Both the position numbers and the translations under genes were made by a program. From positions 1 to 6,701 of the forward strand of contig JAGBXG010000283.1 in the NCBI GenBank assembly GCA_017629415.1: a stretch of 6,701 nt of DNA, in the 5' to 3' direction. The notes beneath the pieces were generated by a model. That model had not been told where the DNA came from. It made no database searches and saw nothing but the letters and a program-made list of their open reading frames with translations. The stretch is from Pseudomonadota bacterium (GTDB taxonomy: Bacteria > Myxococcota > Bradymonadia > UBA4248). This document shows, in pieces, positions 1 to 6,522 of this stretch; position 1 is the first letter of the stretch; each line of letters opens with the position of its first letter.

Positions 1-2134
1 CTGTGGGATAGTATTCAAACAGAATGGCGATGACACGAGCCAGAATATCGGTTCTGTCGTGTTGATTGAAAACCTTGATAAGCGGATAAAGGGCATCGAC
101 GAGTCCGCTGGCTTCGATGGCAAACAGAACGTCGGCGTTGACATTTAAACAAGGGTGACCGGATCGGCAGGTGGCAACATTGAGATCAAATCGATAACTG
201 TCGCTTTGAGACGAAATGATGGGCGTATTGAATAGGCGTGTCACTTCAGCAGTAGTAGGATTGATCGACAGTTTGATGTCAAACAGATTGTTGCACAGCA
301 TAGTTAGGAAGCCGGCGACTGTTGTGCCGTCATCTTGGAACAGTGTCGAGAGATCCATGAAGGTGGGGCTCAGGTGATCGACGAGATGCAAGTCTCCGGT
401 GATCGTTTTGAGATAGGCTTCGGCCAGATTGTCAAAGGATATCAGCGTACCGATGGCTTGAGCGATATTCGTAAAATTCGATTCTCCGAATGTCAGGTGT
501 TCTGCATGGACTTCGTAGGGGGTTTCAGAAGTTTCCCACATGAGGTTTGTCACGCGCTGAAACAGAGAGCGATTTTCTTCGGATTCAGGCAGATCGTGTG
601 CCATGGGGGTTGTTCCCAAGATTTCCTCGATGGGACAAGCGCGAATGCAATCCATGCGTTCAAAGGTGCCGACTTCGTATTGGGTATCGCATGTTTGGAA
701 ACAGGCTTCATATTGACTGTTTTTATCGTATGCGATGAATGGTTTTTTGAGTTCGGCAAGTTCCGCGAGATATGGGGCAATGCGAGCCGCGCGAGGGTCA
801 TCGAGCGCCATGAAAAGGTCTTCGAGCAGGCCGGGCGTTTGGGCAATTTGAAGGAGTTCAGGCATCAGACGATCGATCAGATTGTTGTCGGCAGAAAAAT
901 TTGACGGTGTTTCATCCCAGATATCGATAATGGTATCCAAGTCATGAATGAGGCGTGCAATCACATCTTCATTGTTTCGGATGAGTTGCACAATGGCTTC
1001 GAAATTGGGGCCAACAGAATCGTGATCAAGGGTTGTGATCAGTGCAGCAAGCAGTTGCGCCACGCCGGAATCCCGCGAGTATCCCGTAAATGTGCCGTCT
1101 TCATCAATAAAACTTTGCGGGGTGCCCAGCAATGTCTGGAAAGCTCGCAGGGCCTCATCGGCGGTATTGTCTAAAAACAGGGCATCGCCTTCACGGATGA
1201 GGTAAGCCAAAGGTGTTTGCTGCAAATCGTAGGTTTCAAAGACAGGCTGTTGTTGGTATTGCAGTTGTCCGTTCACGAGTTCAAAACCTGCCGGCATGCC
1301 GTCCATTTGGAAGGGGGCAACTCGGCTGCCATCTGTGAATTGATAAAATCCTTGGTTATCCTGGGTGGCACTTGCAAGCCATGTTTGTGCAGAAGATAAA
1401 AGGCGTGGCAGTCCGCCCGCGTCTAAAGCTGCGGCAATTTGAGGCGTGTAAGCTATGTCAGGTGCAAATCGGACATCTGGTTTTAAAAGCATATCGACGG
1501 CGCGGCGGACAAATCGATTGGGATCATCGTTATACTCGAGATCGGCCATGAACAGTGAAAGATCTTTGAACAGTTGGTTTGTTGCATTATGTTCGCCGGT
1601 AGTATGCTTTAAAACGAGCTGAAGGAGTTCCTCAGTGATACCCATTAAATTATCATAGGCAAAGGTCAGTCCGATAATGTTAGCATTCTCGGGATGTGCC
1701 AGCAGACGCGGGCCGCCCCAAATGTATGCCAGTCCCTCAATGGCTTCGGGGCTGTTTCGGAAATCATCCATGATGACGGCGGTTTTACGCAGTGCTGCCG
1801 GATAAAGCAGATTTTCGTAAAGCGGTACAATATTGACAAAAACCTGGTTAATTTCTTCCAATTCATGGGCAGGGGCTGTTTTATCTACAGCATCGATGAA
1901 ATTATCGCGCTGCGCGGCAAAAGCCGATAAAAACTCTGGTGAGCTGTGTTCAGCCGAATACACGGAATTATCATAGACAATGTTATACAATTCTGTGCCG
2001 AATGTGCCGCGATCGCGCACTTCACGTTCTGGGCGGATATCTTCCAAACACCCTTGCGTCATCATTCCGCAACAAATAGCAGATATAAGAAAGGATATTT
2101 TGGCGGTTTTGTTTTGTTTGAAATTAAATTTCAT
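1..2134 (-). CDS. Large putative lipoprotein of unknown function (3' end outside window)
   Basis: Reading the minus strand from the ATG at 2134 gives an open frame of 711 codons with no stop, running off the window at position 1, so the C-terminus is missing. Residues 1-29 look like a lipoprotein signal: basic start (MKFNFKQNKTAK), hydrophobic core (ISFLISAICCGMM), then TQGC with Cys29 as the candidate lipidated residue. This lipobox is non-canonical because Thr is at -3 and Gln at -2. The mature part is rich in Leu, Ala, Asp and Glu and looks mostly alpha-helical, with no transmembrane segment or known enzymatic motif that I can see. Residues 478-500 hold a twin CX3C pattern (CFQTC and CIRAC, 13 residues between them); C614, C656 and C662 are the other late cysteines. 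The ribosome binding site is weak (GGTGA only 3 nt before ATG). I do not recognise the family. That it is a real gene is well supported by the unbroken frame; lipidation is likely but unproven. Confidence 0.85.
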   Translation of the reverse strand, partial: MKFNFKQNKTAKISFLISAICCGMMTQGCLEDIRPEREVRDRGTFGTELYNIVYDNSVYSAEHSSPEFLSAFAAQRDNFIDAVDKTAPAHELEEINQVFVNIVPLYENLLYPAALRKTAVIMDDFRNSPEAIEGLAYIWGGPRLLAHPENANIIGLTFAYDNLMGITEELLQLVLKHTTGEHNATNQLFKDLSLFMADLEYNDDPNRFVRRAVDMLLKPDVRFAPDIAYTPQIAAALDAGGLPRLLSSAQTWLASATQDNQGFYQFTDGSRVAPFQMDGMPAGFELVNGQLQYQQQPVFETYDLQQTPLAYLIREGDALFLDNTADEALRAFQTLLGTPQSFIDEDGTFTGYSRDSGVAQLLAALITTLDHDSVGPNFEAIVQLIRNNEDVIARLIHDLDTIIDIWDETPSNFSADNNLIDRLMPELLQIAQTPGLLEDLFMALDDPRAARIAPYLAELAELKKPFIAYDKNSQYEACFQTCDTQYEVGTFERMDCIRACPIEEILGTTPMAHDLPESEENRSLFQRVTNLMWETSETPYEVHAEHLTFGESNFTNIAQAIGTLISFDNLAEAYLKTITGDLHLVDHLSPTFMDLSTLFQDDGTTVAGFLTMLCNNLFDIKLSINPTTAEVTRLFNTPIISSQSDSYRFDLNVATCRSGHPCLNVNADVLFAIEASGLVDALYPLIKVFNQHDRTDILARVIAILFEYYPT

Positions 2135-2163
2135 AAATCACCAGGTTTTTAAAATTTTGGTTT

Positions 2164-2178
2164 TAACGCATTGCGTTA
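2164..2178. promoter_or_regulatory. 15-bp perfect palindrome, possible operator or leader hairpin
   Basis: TAACGC and GCGTTA flank an ATT spacer, giving a perfect 6-bp inverted repeat about 30 bp upstream of the minus-strand lipoprotein start. It could be a small repressor site or a weak hairpin in the 5' leader. One copy this short in AT-rich DNA can also arise by chance, so function is speculative. Confidence 0.25.
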
Positions 2179-2384
2179 TCTGAAATAATATTCCAGATAT
2201 AATGTACATGCCCACCTTTCAAGGATAAATCAAGTCATTTTTTAAACTGTTCTAATCGTTGCATTTCGGCATCTGTTCTTAAAGATTTTGTATTTTCTTT
2301 AGAATATTCCCAAAATTGAATTCAATATCTTCGTGGAATTGGGATGTTTTGAGGTTTAAAAATCGTTAAACTGCGTCAGTGACA

Positions 2385-2415
2385 TCATGATTTGCCATGG
2401 TTTGTCATGATTTGC
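2385..2415 (+). repeat. Two 11-bp direct repeats, 20-bp period
   Basis: TCATGATTTGC occurs at 2385-2395 and again at 2405-2415, so the copies start 20 bp apart, close to two helical turns. Such an arrangement would place both copies on the same face of DNA, as for a dimeric or tandem-bound regulator. The pair sits 30-60 bp before the preferred acetyltransferase start at 2445 and would overlap the alternative start at 2397. Regulatory function is inferred from placement only. Confidence 0.4.
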
Positions 2416-2444
2416 GTTATTTTTACGACAAAATTGGATTCGAT

Positions 2445-2966
2445 ATGTCTCATAAGGTTCATCATTACGAAGAAGGGCAGAATTCATACGATATTCGTCC
2501 GATGGAAATTGGGGATTTGGCGGCAGTTTTTTACCTTGGGGAACGGCTTTTTACAGCCGATAAATGGCCGGCACTTTATCGGACTTGGGATGAATTCGAA
2601 GTGGTCTCTTTTTTTGCATCGGATACAGAGACTTGTTTTGTTGCCACGCGCAAGGAACGAATTATTGGATTTGCGCTTGGGAATATCATTGAAAAAGAAA
2701 AAACAGCCTGGCGTTATGGTTATTGTGTATGGCTTGGTGTTGATCCCAACATTGAGAGATGTGGTGTAGGTTCTGCACTTTTTGAAGCCATGAAAGATAA
2801 ATTTATTGCTTTAGGTGCCCGTATGATTCTTGTCGATACGGATGCGAATAATACTCCGGCGATTCAATTTTTTAAGAAGCGCGGCTTTAATCACGAAAAT
2901 AAACATGTTTATCTTTCAATGAATTTGACTCATTGTCCGGAATATATACAAAGAAAGAAGAAATAA
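2445..2966 (+). CDS. GNAT-family N-acetyltransferase
   Basis: This 173-residue protein has the features of a single-domain GNAT enzyme, which moves the acetyl group of acetyl-CoA to an amine on a small molecule or protein. The fold starts near residue 15 (YDIRPMEIGDL). The acetyl-CoA-binding motif A follows the strand at about residues 95-100 (VWLGVD) and reads ERCGVGSALF at 104-113; it matches the Q/R-x-x-G-x-G consensus except that Glu replaces Gln/Arg at the first position. Motif B is NTPAIQFFKKRGF (136-148). There is no signal peptide, so it should be cytoplasmic. I chose the ATG at 2445 because GGA lies 6 nt upstream; an in-frame ATG at 2397 would add 16 residues (MVCHDLRYFYDKIGFD) but has no ribosome binding site and overlaps a direct repeat. 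The substrate cannot be told from sequence. The next gene starts 57 bp downstream on the same strand. The GNAT assignment is firm; the exact start is less so. Confidence 0.9.
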   Translation: MSHKVHHYEEGQNSYDIRPMEIGDLAAVFYLGERLFTADKWPALYRTWDEFEVVSFFASDTETCFVATRKERIIGFALGNIIEKEKTAWRYGYCVWLGVDPNIERCGVGSALFEAMKDKFIALGARMILVDTDANNTPAIQFFKKRGFNHENKHVYLSMNLTHCPEYIQRKKK

Positions 2967-3023
2967 TCGTCGATTGATTTTGGAATTTTTATGGCTTGAT
3001 ATTCCGTGTGTTGTTGAAAAATT

Positions 3024-5060
3024 ATGAAACGTTCTGCTTTTATTTTTGTCATTATTTTATTGTTTTCTGGCTGTCAGGAGGGGATTTACAATCGGTTAAG
3101 CTGTGATGAAAGTCTTTATCAGCCCGAGTGTTTGGATGACTCACATTATATGATGTGTTTGAATCATAAATTGACGGTTGTTTCATGTCCCGAAAATGCC
3201 CGGTGTGATGTTCAAAGTGTTTCGTGCAAAACAGATAACGTGTGTCAAACGGCTGTTTGTCAAGATACACAAACATTATTGGAATGCCAAAATGGTCAAA
3301 CGGTAGAAGTGCATTGTTCTTACGGTTGTGCTCAAGGTCAATGCCGTAAGGATAATGTTTTGGGCTGTATTGCAGATCAATGTCGAGATGGGCAAACTTT
3401 ATTGAAATGTATGGATGGCGAAATTCATACTTATATTTGTCCTTTGGGCTGTGAAAATAATGCCTGTATTGAAAGCAGTGCGTCCTGTGTATCAAGTGTT
3501 TGCCTTGATGATAAACGATGGCTGCAATGTGAACAAGGAAAGGGCAAAACCAGGGTTTGTCCGGCCGGGTGTGCGGAGAATTCCTGTATTACGCTTGATC
3601 CTTGTCAGCATATAACTTGTGACCAAGGCATTTGTGAGCGCGGTGTATGTGTGACCGATGCTATGGCTGAAATTCAGGCAGGAAGCACGTGTGATTATGC
3701 AACATTCCAGGAGTTTTGCCGGCAAGATGCCGCCGTTTATTGTCATCAAGGCATGGTTGTCGAAGAAAGCTGTCCCCAAGGTTGTTCTATTGTCGATATT
3801 TGGGGCACATCCATGGCATTTTGCACAGGCGATACTTCGGACTGTACAACTCCAAATCAACCTTTTTCATATTGTCAGCATTATGATGATGGTACACAAG
3901 CTTTCGATTATGAAAGTTTAGAACGTTGTGTGATCAATTCTGAAGGTCAATATACGCGTTTAGATATGGCGGATATCGGTATTATGGATACGTGTGATGA
4001 TTTGGGGTGTGATTCAGCAAAGCAGCATTGTCAAACACCGATTGCACCGCTTGTCTGTGCATTTGAAACATCATGTGATGGGGAAGTTTTTCAATTTTGT
4101 CAGGAGACTTTTTTAGGGGTTTGGGCAGGCAATGAAGATTGTTCAGAACAAGATATGACATGTGGCTGGATGGAAGGCAATGCTGCATGCCGTATCTCCT
4201 GCGACACACCGGAAACTTCGAAAACTTATTGCCAAACCATAGACAGTCAATCTTATCAAGTGCATTCGGTATGTACAATGGGCGATGACTTACAAGCTTA
4301 TGAAGTCATGACATATACGGCATGTCCACATGGCTGTGATGAGACAACTTCCGAATGTATCAAGCTGACAGAAACAGAAGGGCAAAGATGTGCAGCTGAA
4401 GAATTTTCAGATCGTTGTGAAAATGATGTCGCTATTTTATGTATCGACGGCATCATAGAAGCTGAAAATTGTGCCGAACTGGGTGAAAATTATACTTGTC
4501 GCATTGCACCTAATGGCAAACGTCAATGCATTGAAAAATGTACAGAACCTGATCATATCAAAACGCAATGTGAAACTGTGGGTGCTTGGGATGTGACCTA
4601 TACTTACCAATGTACAGAAACCGAAAATAATATTTATTATTATTTGTTAAAAGATTATGAGATTTGTTCTGGACATTGTAATGCAACATCAGACGCATGT
4701 CTTAAATTGCTGCCCGAAGAAGGAGAATTTTGCGATAGTTTTGAGTTTTCTCCGTATTGTTCCGATAATATTCTGGGTTATTGTGAGGATAATTCAATTT
4801 TTGCTACGGATTGTGCGGCATCGGGTGCTGTTTGTGAAACGATTGATGGCACTGCAGATTGTTATGCCGGTTATGATATTTGTGACAATGTCGGCGCAAT
4901 CGATACTTATTGTATGGAAACAGATTGGTATGGAGCTGTGACATATCATTATATCTGTTCTACGGCCGATTCTGGTATATCTTATTGGGCATTAACCCAT
5001 CTTGAACAGTGCCGTAATGGTTATGGTGCATGTAATACTGAGGGGACAGCCTGTGAATAA
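3024..5060 (+). CDS. Cysteine-rich modular lipoprotein (678 aa, 77 Cys)
   Basis: The N-terminus MKRSAFIFVIILLFSGC is a lipoprotein signal with Cys17 as the lipidated residue; Gln at +2 fits outer-membrane sorting. All 76 cysteines after it are ordered. Residues 27-188 form four 6-Cys modules. Modules 2-4 have identical spacing (cysteines at 74/79/88/98/102/107, 115/120/129/139/143/148 and 155/160/169/179/183/188) and share a core like QTLLxCxxG...CPxGC. Residues 194-209 are a 4-Cys linker. Residues 223-677 form four long units of exactly 12 cysteines each, each apparently two 6-Cys modules. The even number of mature cysteines besides the anchor fits full disulfide pairing outside the cytoplasm. 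No catalytic motif is visible; a structural, adhesive or ligand-binding surface role is inference. There is no clear Shine-Dalgarno before the ATG. It may be cotranscribed with the acetyltransferase 57 bp upstream. I do not recognise a named family. Confidence 0.93.
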   Translation: MKRSAFIFVIILLFSGCQEGIYNRLSCDESLYQPECLDDSHYMMCLNHKLTVVSCPENARCDVQSVSCKTDNVCQTAVCQDTQTLLECQNGQTVEVHCSYGCAQGQCRKDNVLGCIADQCRDGQTLLKCMDGEIHTYICPLGCENNACIESSASCVSSVCLDDKRWLQCEQGKGKTRVCPAGCAENSCITLDPCQHITCDQGICERGVCVTDAMAEIQAGSTCDYATFQEFCRQDAAVYCHQGMVVEESCPQGCSIVDIWGTSMAFCTGDTSDCTTPNQPFSYCQHYDDGTQAFDYESLERCVINSEGQYTRLDMADIGIMDTCDDLGCDSAKQHCQTPIAPLVCAFETSCDGEVFQFCQETFLGVWAGNEDCSEQDMTCGWMEGNAACRISCDTPETSKTYCQTIDSQSYQVHSVCTMGDDLQAYEVMTYTACPHGCDETTSECIKLTETEGQRCAAEEFSDRCENDVAILCIDGIIEAENCAELGENYTCRIAPNGKRQCIEKCTEPDHIKTQCETVGAWDVTYTYQCTETENNIYYYLLKDYEICSGHCNATSDACLKLLPEEGEFCDSFEFSPYCSDNILGYCEDNSIFATDCAASGAVCETIDGTADCYAGYDICDNVGAIDTYCMETDWYGAVTYHYICSTADSGISYWALTHLEQCRNGYGACNTEGTACE

Positions 5061-5063
5061 ACA

Positions 5064-5094
5064 GGGATATTAGAACATAGAGGTTCTATTTCCC
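5064..5094 (+). terminator. Candidate terminator hairpin after the Cys-rich gene
   Basis: Four bases after the stop codon, GGGA (5064-5067) and TAGAAC (5071-5076) can pair with GTTCTA (5083-5088) and TCCC (5091-5094) around a 6-nt loop, with a small internal loop between the two helices. There is no strong T-run right after the stem (only CTTTAA), so it may be a weak terminator or a 3'-end stabilising hairpin. Confidence 0.4.
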
Positions 5095-5150
5095 CTTTAA
5101 ACGTTAGCAATCCATACATGACAAACTTTTCATAAACATCAATTCTATTG

Positions 5151-5184
5151 TGGGTTCCATGGGGGCATTGCCCTTTGGAACCCA
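5151..5184. terminator. Convergent-gap hairpin, diverged copy of the right-end repeat
   Basis: TGGGTTCCA (5151-5159) pairs perfectly with TGGAACCCA (5176-5184). Inside it GGGC (5163-5166) pairs with GCCC (5170-5173) over an ATT loop, and G-T wobbles can join the two helices. The element lies between the converging 3' ends of the Cys-rich lipoprotein gene and the M15 gene, so it could act as a bidirectional terminator; a T-run at 5198-5203 follows on the plus strand after a gap. Its 3' half also resembles the 109-bp repeat at 6523-6701: both contain TTGGAACCC followed 7-8 nt later by TTTGACGTTTTT (5191-5202 here). Confidence 0.5.
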
Positions 5185-5251
5185 TTTCATTTTGACGTTT
5201 TTTGCGGGTCAGGATGTTCCGCGCAAAACTGCTGTTTATAATGTAAAGTTA

Positions 5252-6409
5252 TCAGTTGCCTGTGTAATCCCAATGCCAGCATTCTGCCGGATAATTCTTG
5301 AACTGATAAGTAGCGGCATTGCTTTTGAGCCATTTGAACAATGCAGATGTATCATTTTCGCGAGCCAATCCGGCAATGTCTGCGGCTTTACCGCTTTGGT
5401 GGTTACTGTAGCCAGGTTTGGCTGCGTAGGTGGTATTTCCGTTATTTTGGATAAAGAGTTCGATCTGTCCGCTTTTAGATTCGCCGACACCTTTTGTCGT
5501 GCCCATATTGGTCATGCCGCGGAAAGTGCTGTTAGTAGCAATTTTATGTCCTGCATTTTTGGCACCGACAATCATTTTTTCAAATTGTGCAGCTCCGTTT
5601 GGACACATGGCACCGCCGCAGCTCAGGCGTGTGGTGCAGTTGGCTTCAAGCTTATAACCTTTGTTAAAGGCAATAGGTTCACGGATGTCATAGACGATCG
5701 GTGCGCCCGTGCGAATGGCGTTCCAAGTTTTGGGACCGCAGATACCATCGACTTCAATTTTGCCGCTTGAGTCGCAAAGATTGCGAGAATATTGGTAATA
5801 CATCAGATATTTCCATGTTGTATTACCGAATGAACTGTCGACGGTCATGGCGGAGACGCCCATAGAAGCGAGATATTTATTCAGATACAGCTGAAGTGTT
5901 TTGACGGCTTCTTTGTTGGTTGAGCCTTTTTTGGTCGTTTCGGTGCCTGTGTACGTGGCACCGGCGGGCGCTGTGCTGTCAGCCGATTCAGGTCCGGGCT
6001 CTGGCTCGGGCGTGGGCTCGGGCTCAGGCTCAGGCGGGGGTTCGGGGGTGGGTTCAGGATTTTGGGTGCCTGGATCTGTCGCTTGATCTTGGAATGTCGT
6101 GTATTTTTGAGAGACATAACCATAATCAGAACCGAAAGAAATTTTCAGCCAATCTCCGGCATCTTCATAAACTTGGATGGTTGTCCCTTGGGAAAGACCG
6201 CCGATACGCGGATAATTTGTACCGGGCCCTTGGCGTACATTCAAAGCACCGGCTGTTACTGTTGCTGTGCCAATCGGAGTATTTTGTTTGGCAATCGGCG
6301 TGGGACGTTTTATCGCGCTCTTAATAGGCTTGGTGCGTTTGAGCGCACTGGAAGATGCCAGGCGTGTTTGTAATGCTGTCTGTGTTCTGGCCAGCGTTCG
6401 GGTTGTCAT
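5252..6409 (-). CDS. SH3 / peptidoglycan-binding / M15 zinc DD-peptidase, no Sec signal
   Basis: This 385-residue protein has a modular cell-wall-hydrolase layout. Residues 1-46 are a basic Thr/Ser/Ala-rich leader. About 48-107 is a bacterial SH3 domain (ALNVRQGPGTNYPRIGGL...GDWLKI...GYVS). About 115-141 is a Pro/Glu linker. About 160-233 is a peptidoglycan-binding domain (VDSSFGNTTW, then VDGICGPKTWNAI). About 270-383 is an M15 peptidase: R297 in TFRG, S335/H337/D344 in SNHQSGKAAD, and E376/H379 in ECWHWDY, which supply the expected zinc ligands and catalytic Glu. The family cuts D-Ala-containing peptide bonds of peptidoglycan. The start is secure: AAGGAGG lies 4 nt before ATG and an in-frame TGA lies five codons upstream. 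No hydrophobic signal sequence is present and no acidic residue occurs before Glu82. Six cysteines in the C-terminal half suggest it works outside the cytoplasm. It could be an endolysin, a toxin delivered by a secretion machine, or a housekeeping hydrolase; no phage or secretion genes are nearby. Confidence 0.93.
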   Translation of the reverse strand: MTTRTLARTQTALQTRLASSSALKRTKPIKSAIKRPTPIAKQNTPIGTATVTAGALNVRQGPGTNYPRIGGLSQGTTIQVYEDAGDWLKISFGSDYGYVSQKYTTFQDQATDPGTQNPEPTPEPPPEPEPEPTPEPEPGPESADSTAPAGATYTGTETTKKGSTNKEAVKTLQLYLNKYLASMGVSAMTVDSSFGNTTWKYLMYYQYSRNLCDSSGKIEVDGICGPKTWNAIRTGAPIVYDIREPIAFNKGYKLEANCTTRLSCGGAMCPNGAAQFEKMIVGAKNAGHKIATNSTFRGMTNMGTTKGVGESKSGQIELFIQNNGNTTYAAKPGYSNHQSGKAADIAGLARENDTSALFKWLKSNAATYQFKNYPAECWHWDYTGN

Positions 6410-6413
6410 AAAT

Positions 6414-6420
6414 CCTCCTT
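6414..6420 (-). promoter_or_regulatory. Strong Shine-Dalgarno of the M15 gene
   Basis: The minus strand reads AAGGAGG here, four bases before the ATG at 6409. It fixes the start codon and contrasts with the weak or absent ribosome binding sites of the other three genes in the window, which suggests efficient translation of the hydrolase. Confidence 0.85.
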
Positions 6421-6430
6421 TTCAGCGAAT

Positions 6431-6458
6431 TTTATATCATCGACCTCATCAATGCCAA
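6431..6458 (-). promoter_or_regulatory. Candidate sigma-70-type promoter of the M15 gene
   Basis: On the minus strand TTGGCA (6458-6453) serves as a -35 box and TATAAA (6436-6431) as a -10 box, with a 16-bp spacer. Transcription would start near 6424, giving a leader of about 15 nt that just includes the AAGGAGG ribosome binding site. The assignment rests on consensus match and position only. Confidence 0.5.
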
Positions 6459-6495
6459 TCTTATAAAACTAATGATTTGATACGAAAACGCAAAC

Positions 6496-6518
6496 ATTTT
6501 AAACACCATGTCTAAAAT
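6496..6518. repeat. Imperfect AT-rich inverted repeat
   Basis: ATTTTAAACA (6496-6505) and TGTCTAAAAT (6509-6518) are inverted repeats with one mismatch around a CCA loop. It lies upstream of the M15 promoter and a few bases before the 109-bp repeat begins. It could be an operator or a weak hairpin; being AT-rich, it may also be chance. Confidence 0.25.
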
Positions 6519-6522
6519 TTTG

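Larger units (their letters stand above)
2135..2444. other. Divergent intergenic region, AT-rich
   Basis: This gap separates the minus-strand lipoprotein from the plus-strand acetyltransferase and must hold the start signals for both. I see no convincing gene in it. It contains a short palindrome at 2164-2178, a loose inverted repeat (TCCCAA at 2308-2313 and TTGGGA at 2339-2344) around the palindrome TTGAATTCAA (2316-2325), and an 11-bp direct repeat ending at 2415. For the minus gene, TTGAAA (2222-2217) lies upstream of TATA-like sequence near 2202-2194, but the spacing fits sigma-70 poorly unless the weak TATCTG (2199-2194) is taken as the -10. No clear plus-strand -35/-10 pair stands out. 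Confidence 0.6.

Noticed and set aside
635..703. Mitochondrial or eukaryotic origin suggested by the twin CX3C motif
   Set aside because: The gene is over 2.1 kb with a bacterial-type lipoprotein leader and lies among bacterial genes; the motif alone is more simply explained by convergence.
335..904. Plus-strand open frame of 189 codons
   Set aside because: It lies wholly antisense to the continuous minus-strand lipoprotein frame, has no ribosome binding site, and its translation shows no domain or sensible composition. The other plus-strand frames between 547 and 2183 are shadows for the same reason.
3052..3860. Minus-strand frames within the Cys-rich gene
   Set aside because: They are antisense shadows arising from the regular codon pattern of the Cys-rich repeats; the plus-strand frame has a signal peptide and ordered cysteines.
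5150..5770. Plus-strand open frame of 206 codons
   Set aside because: It is antisense to the M15 peptidase domain, whose motifs are clear on the other strand, and it begins inside the terminator-like hairpin.
5901..6086. Plus-strand frame encoding a Gly/Ser-rich peptide
   Set aside because: It is the complement of the Pro/Glu linker codons of the M15 gene; the repeat pattern is a by-product of that low-complexity DNA.
5252..6409. Prophage endolysin cassette
   Set aside because: The domain layout would allow it, but no holin, spanin, structural or integrase gene is visible on either side, so a phage origin is kept only as an alternative.
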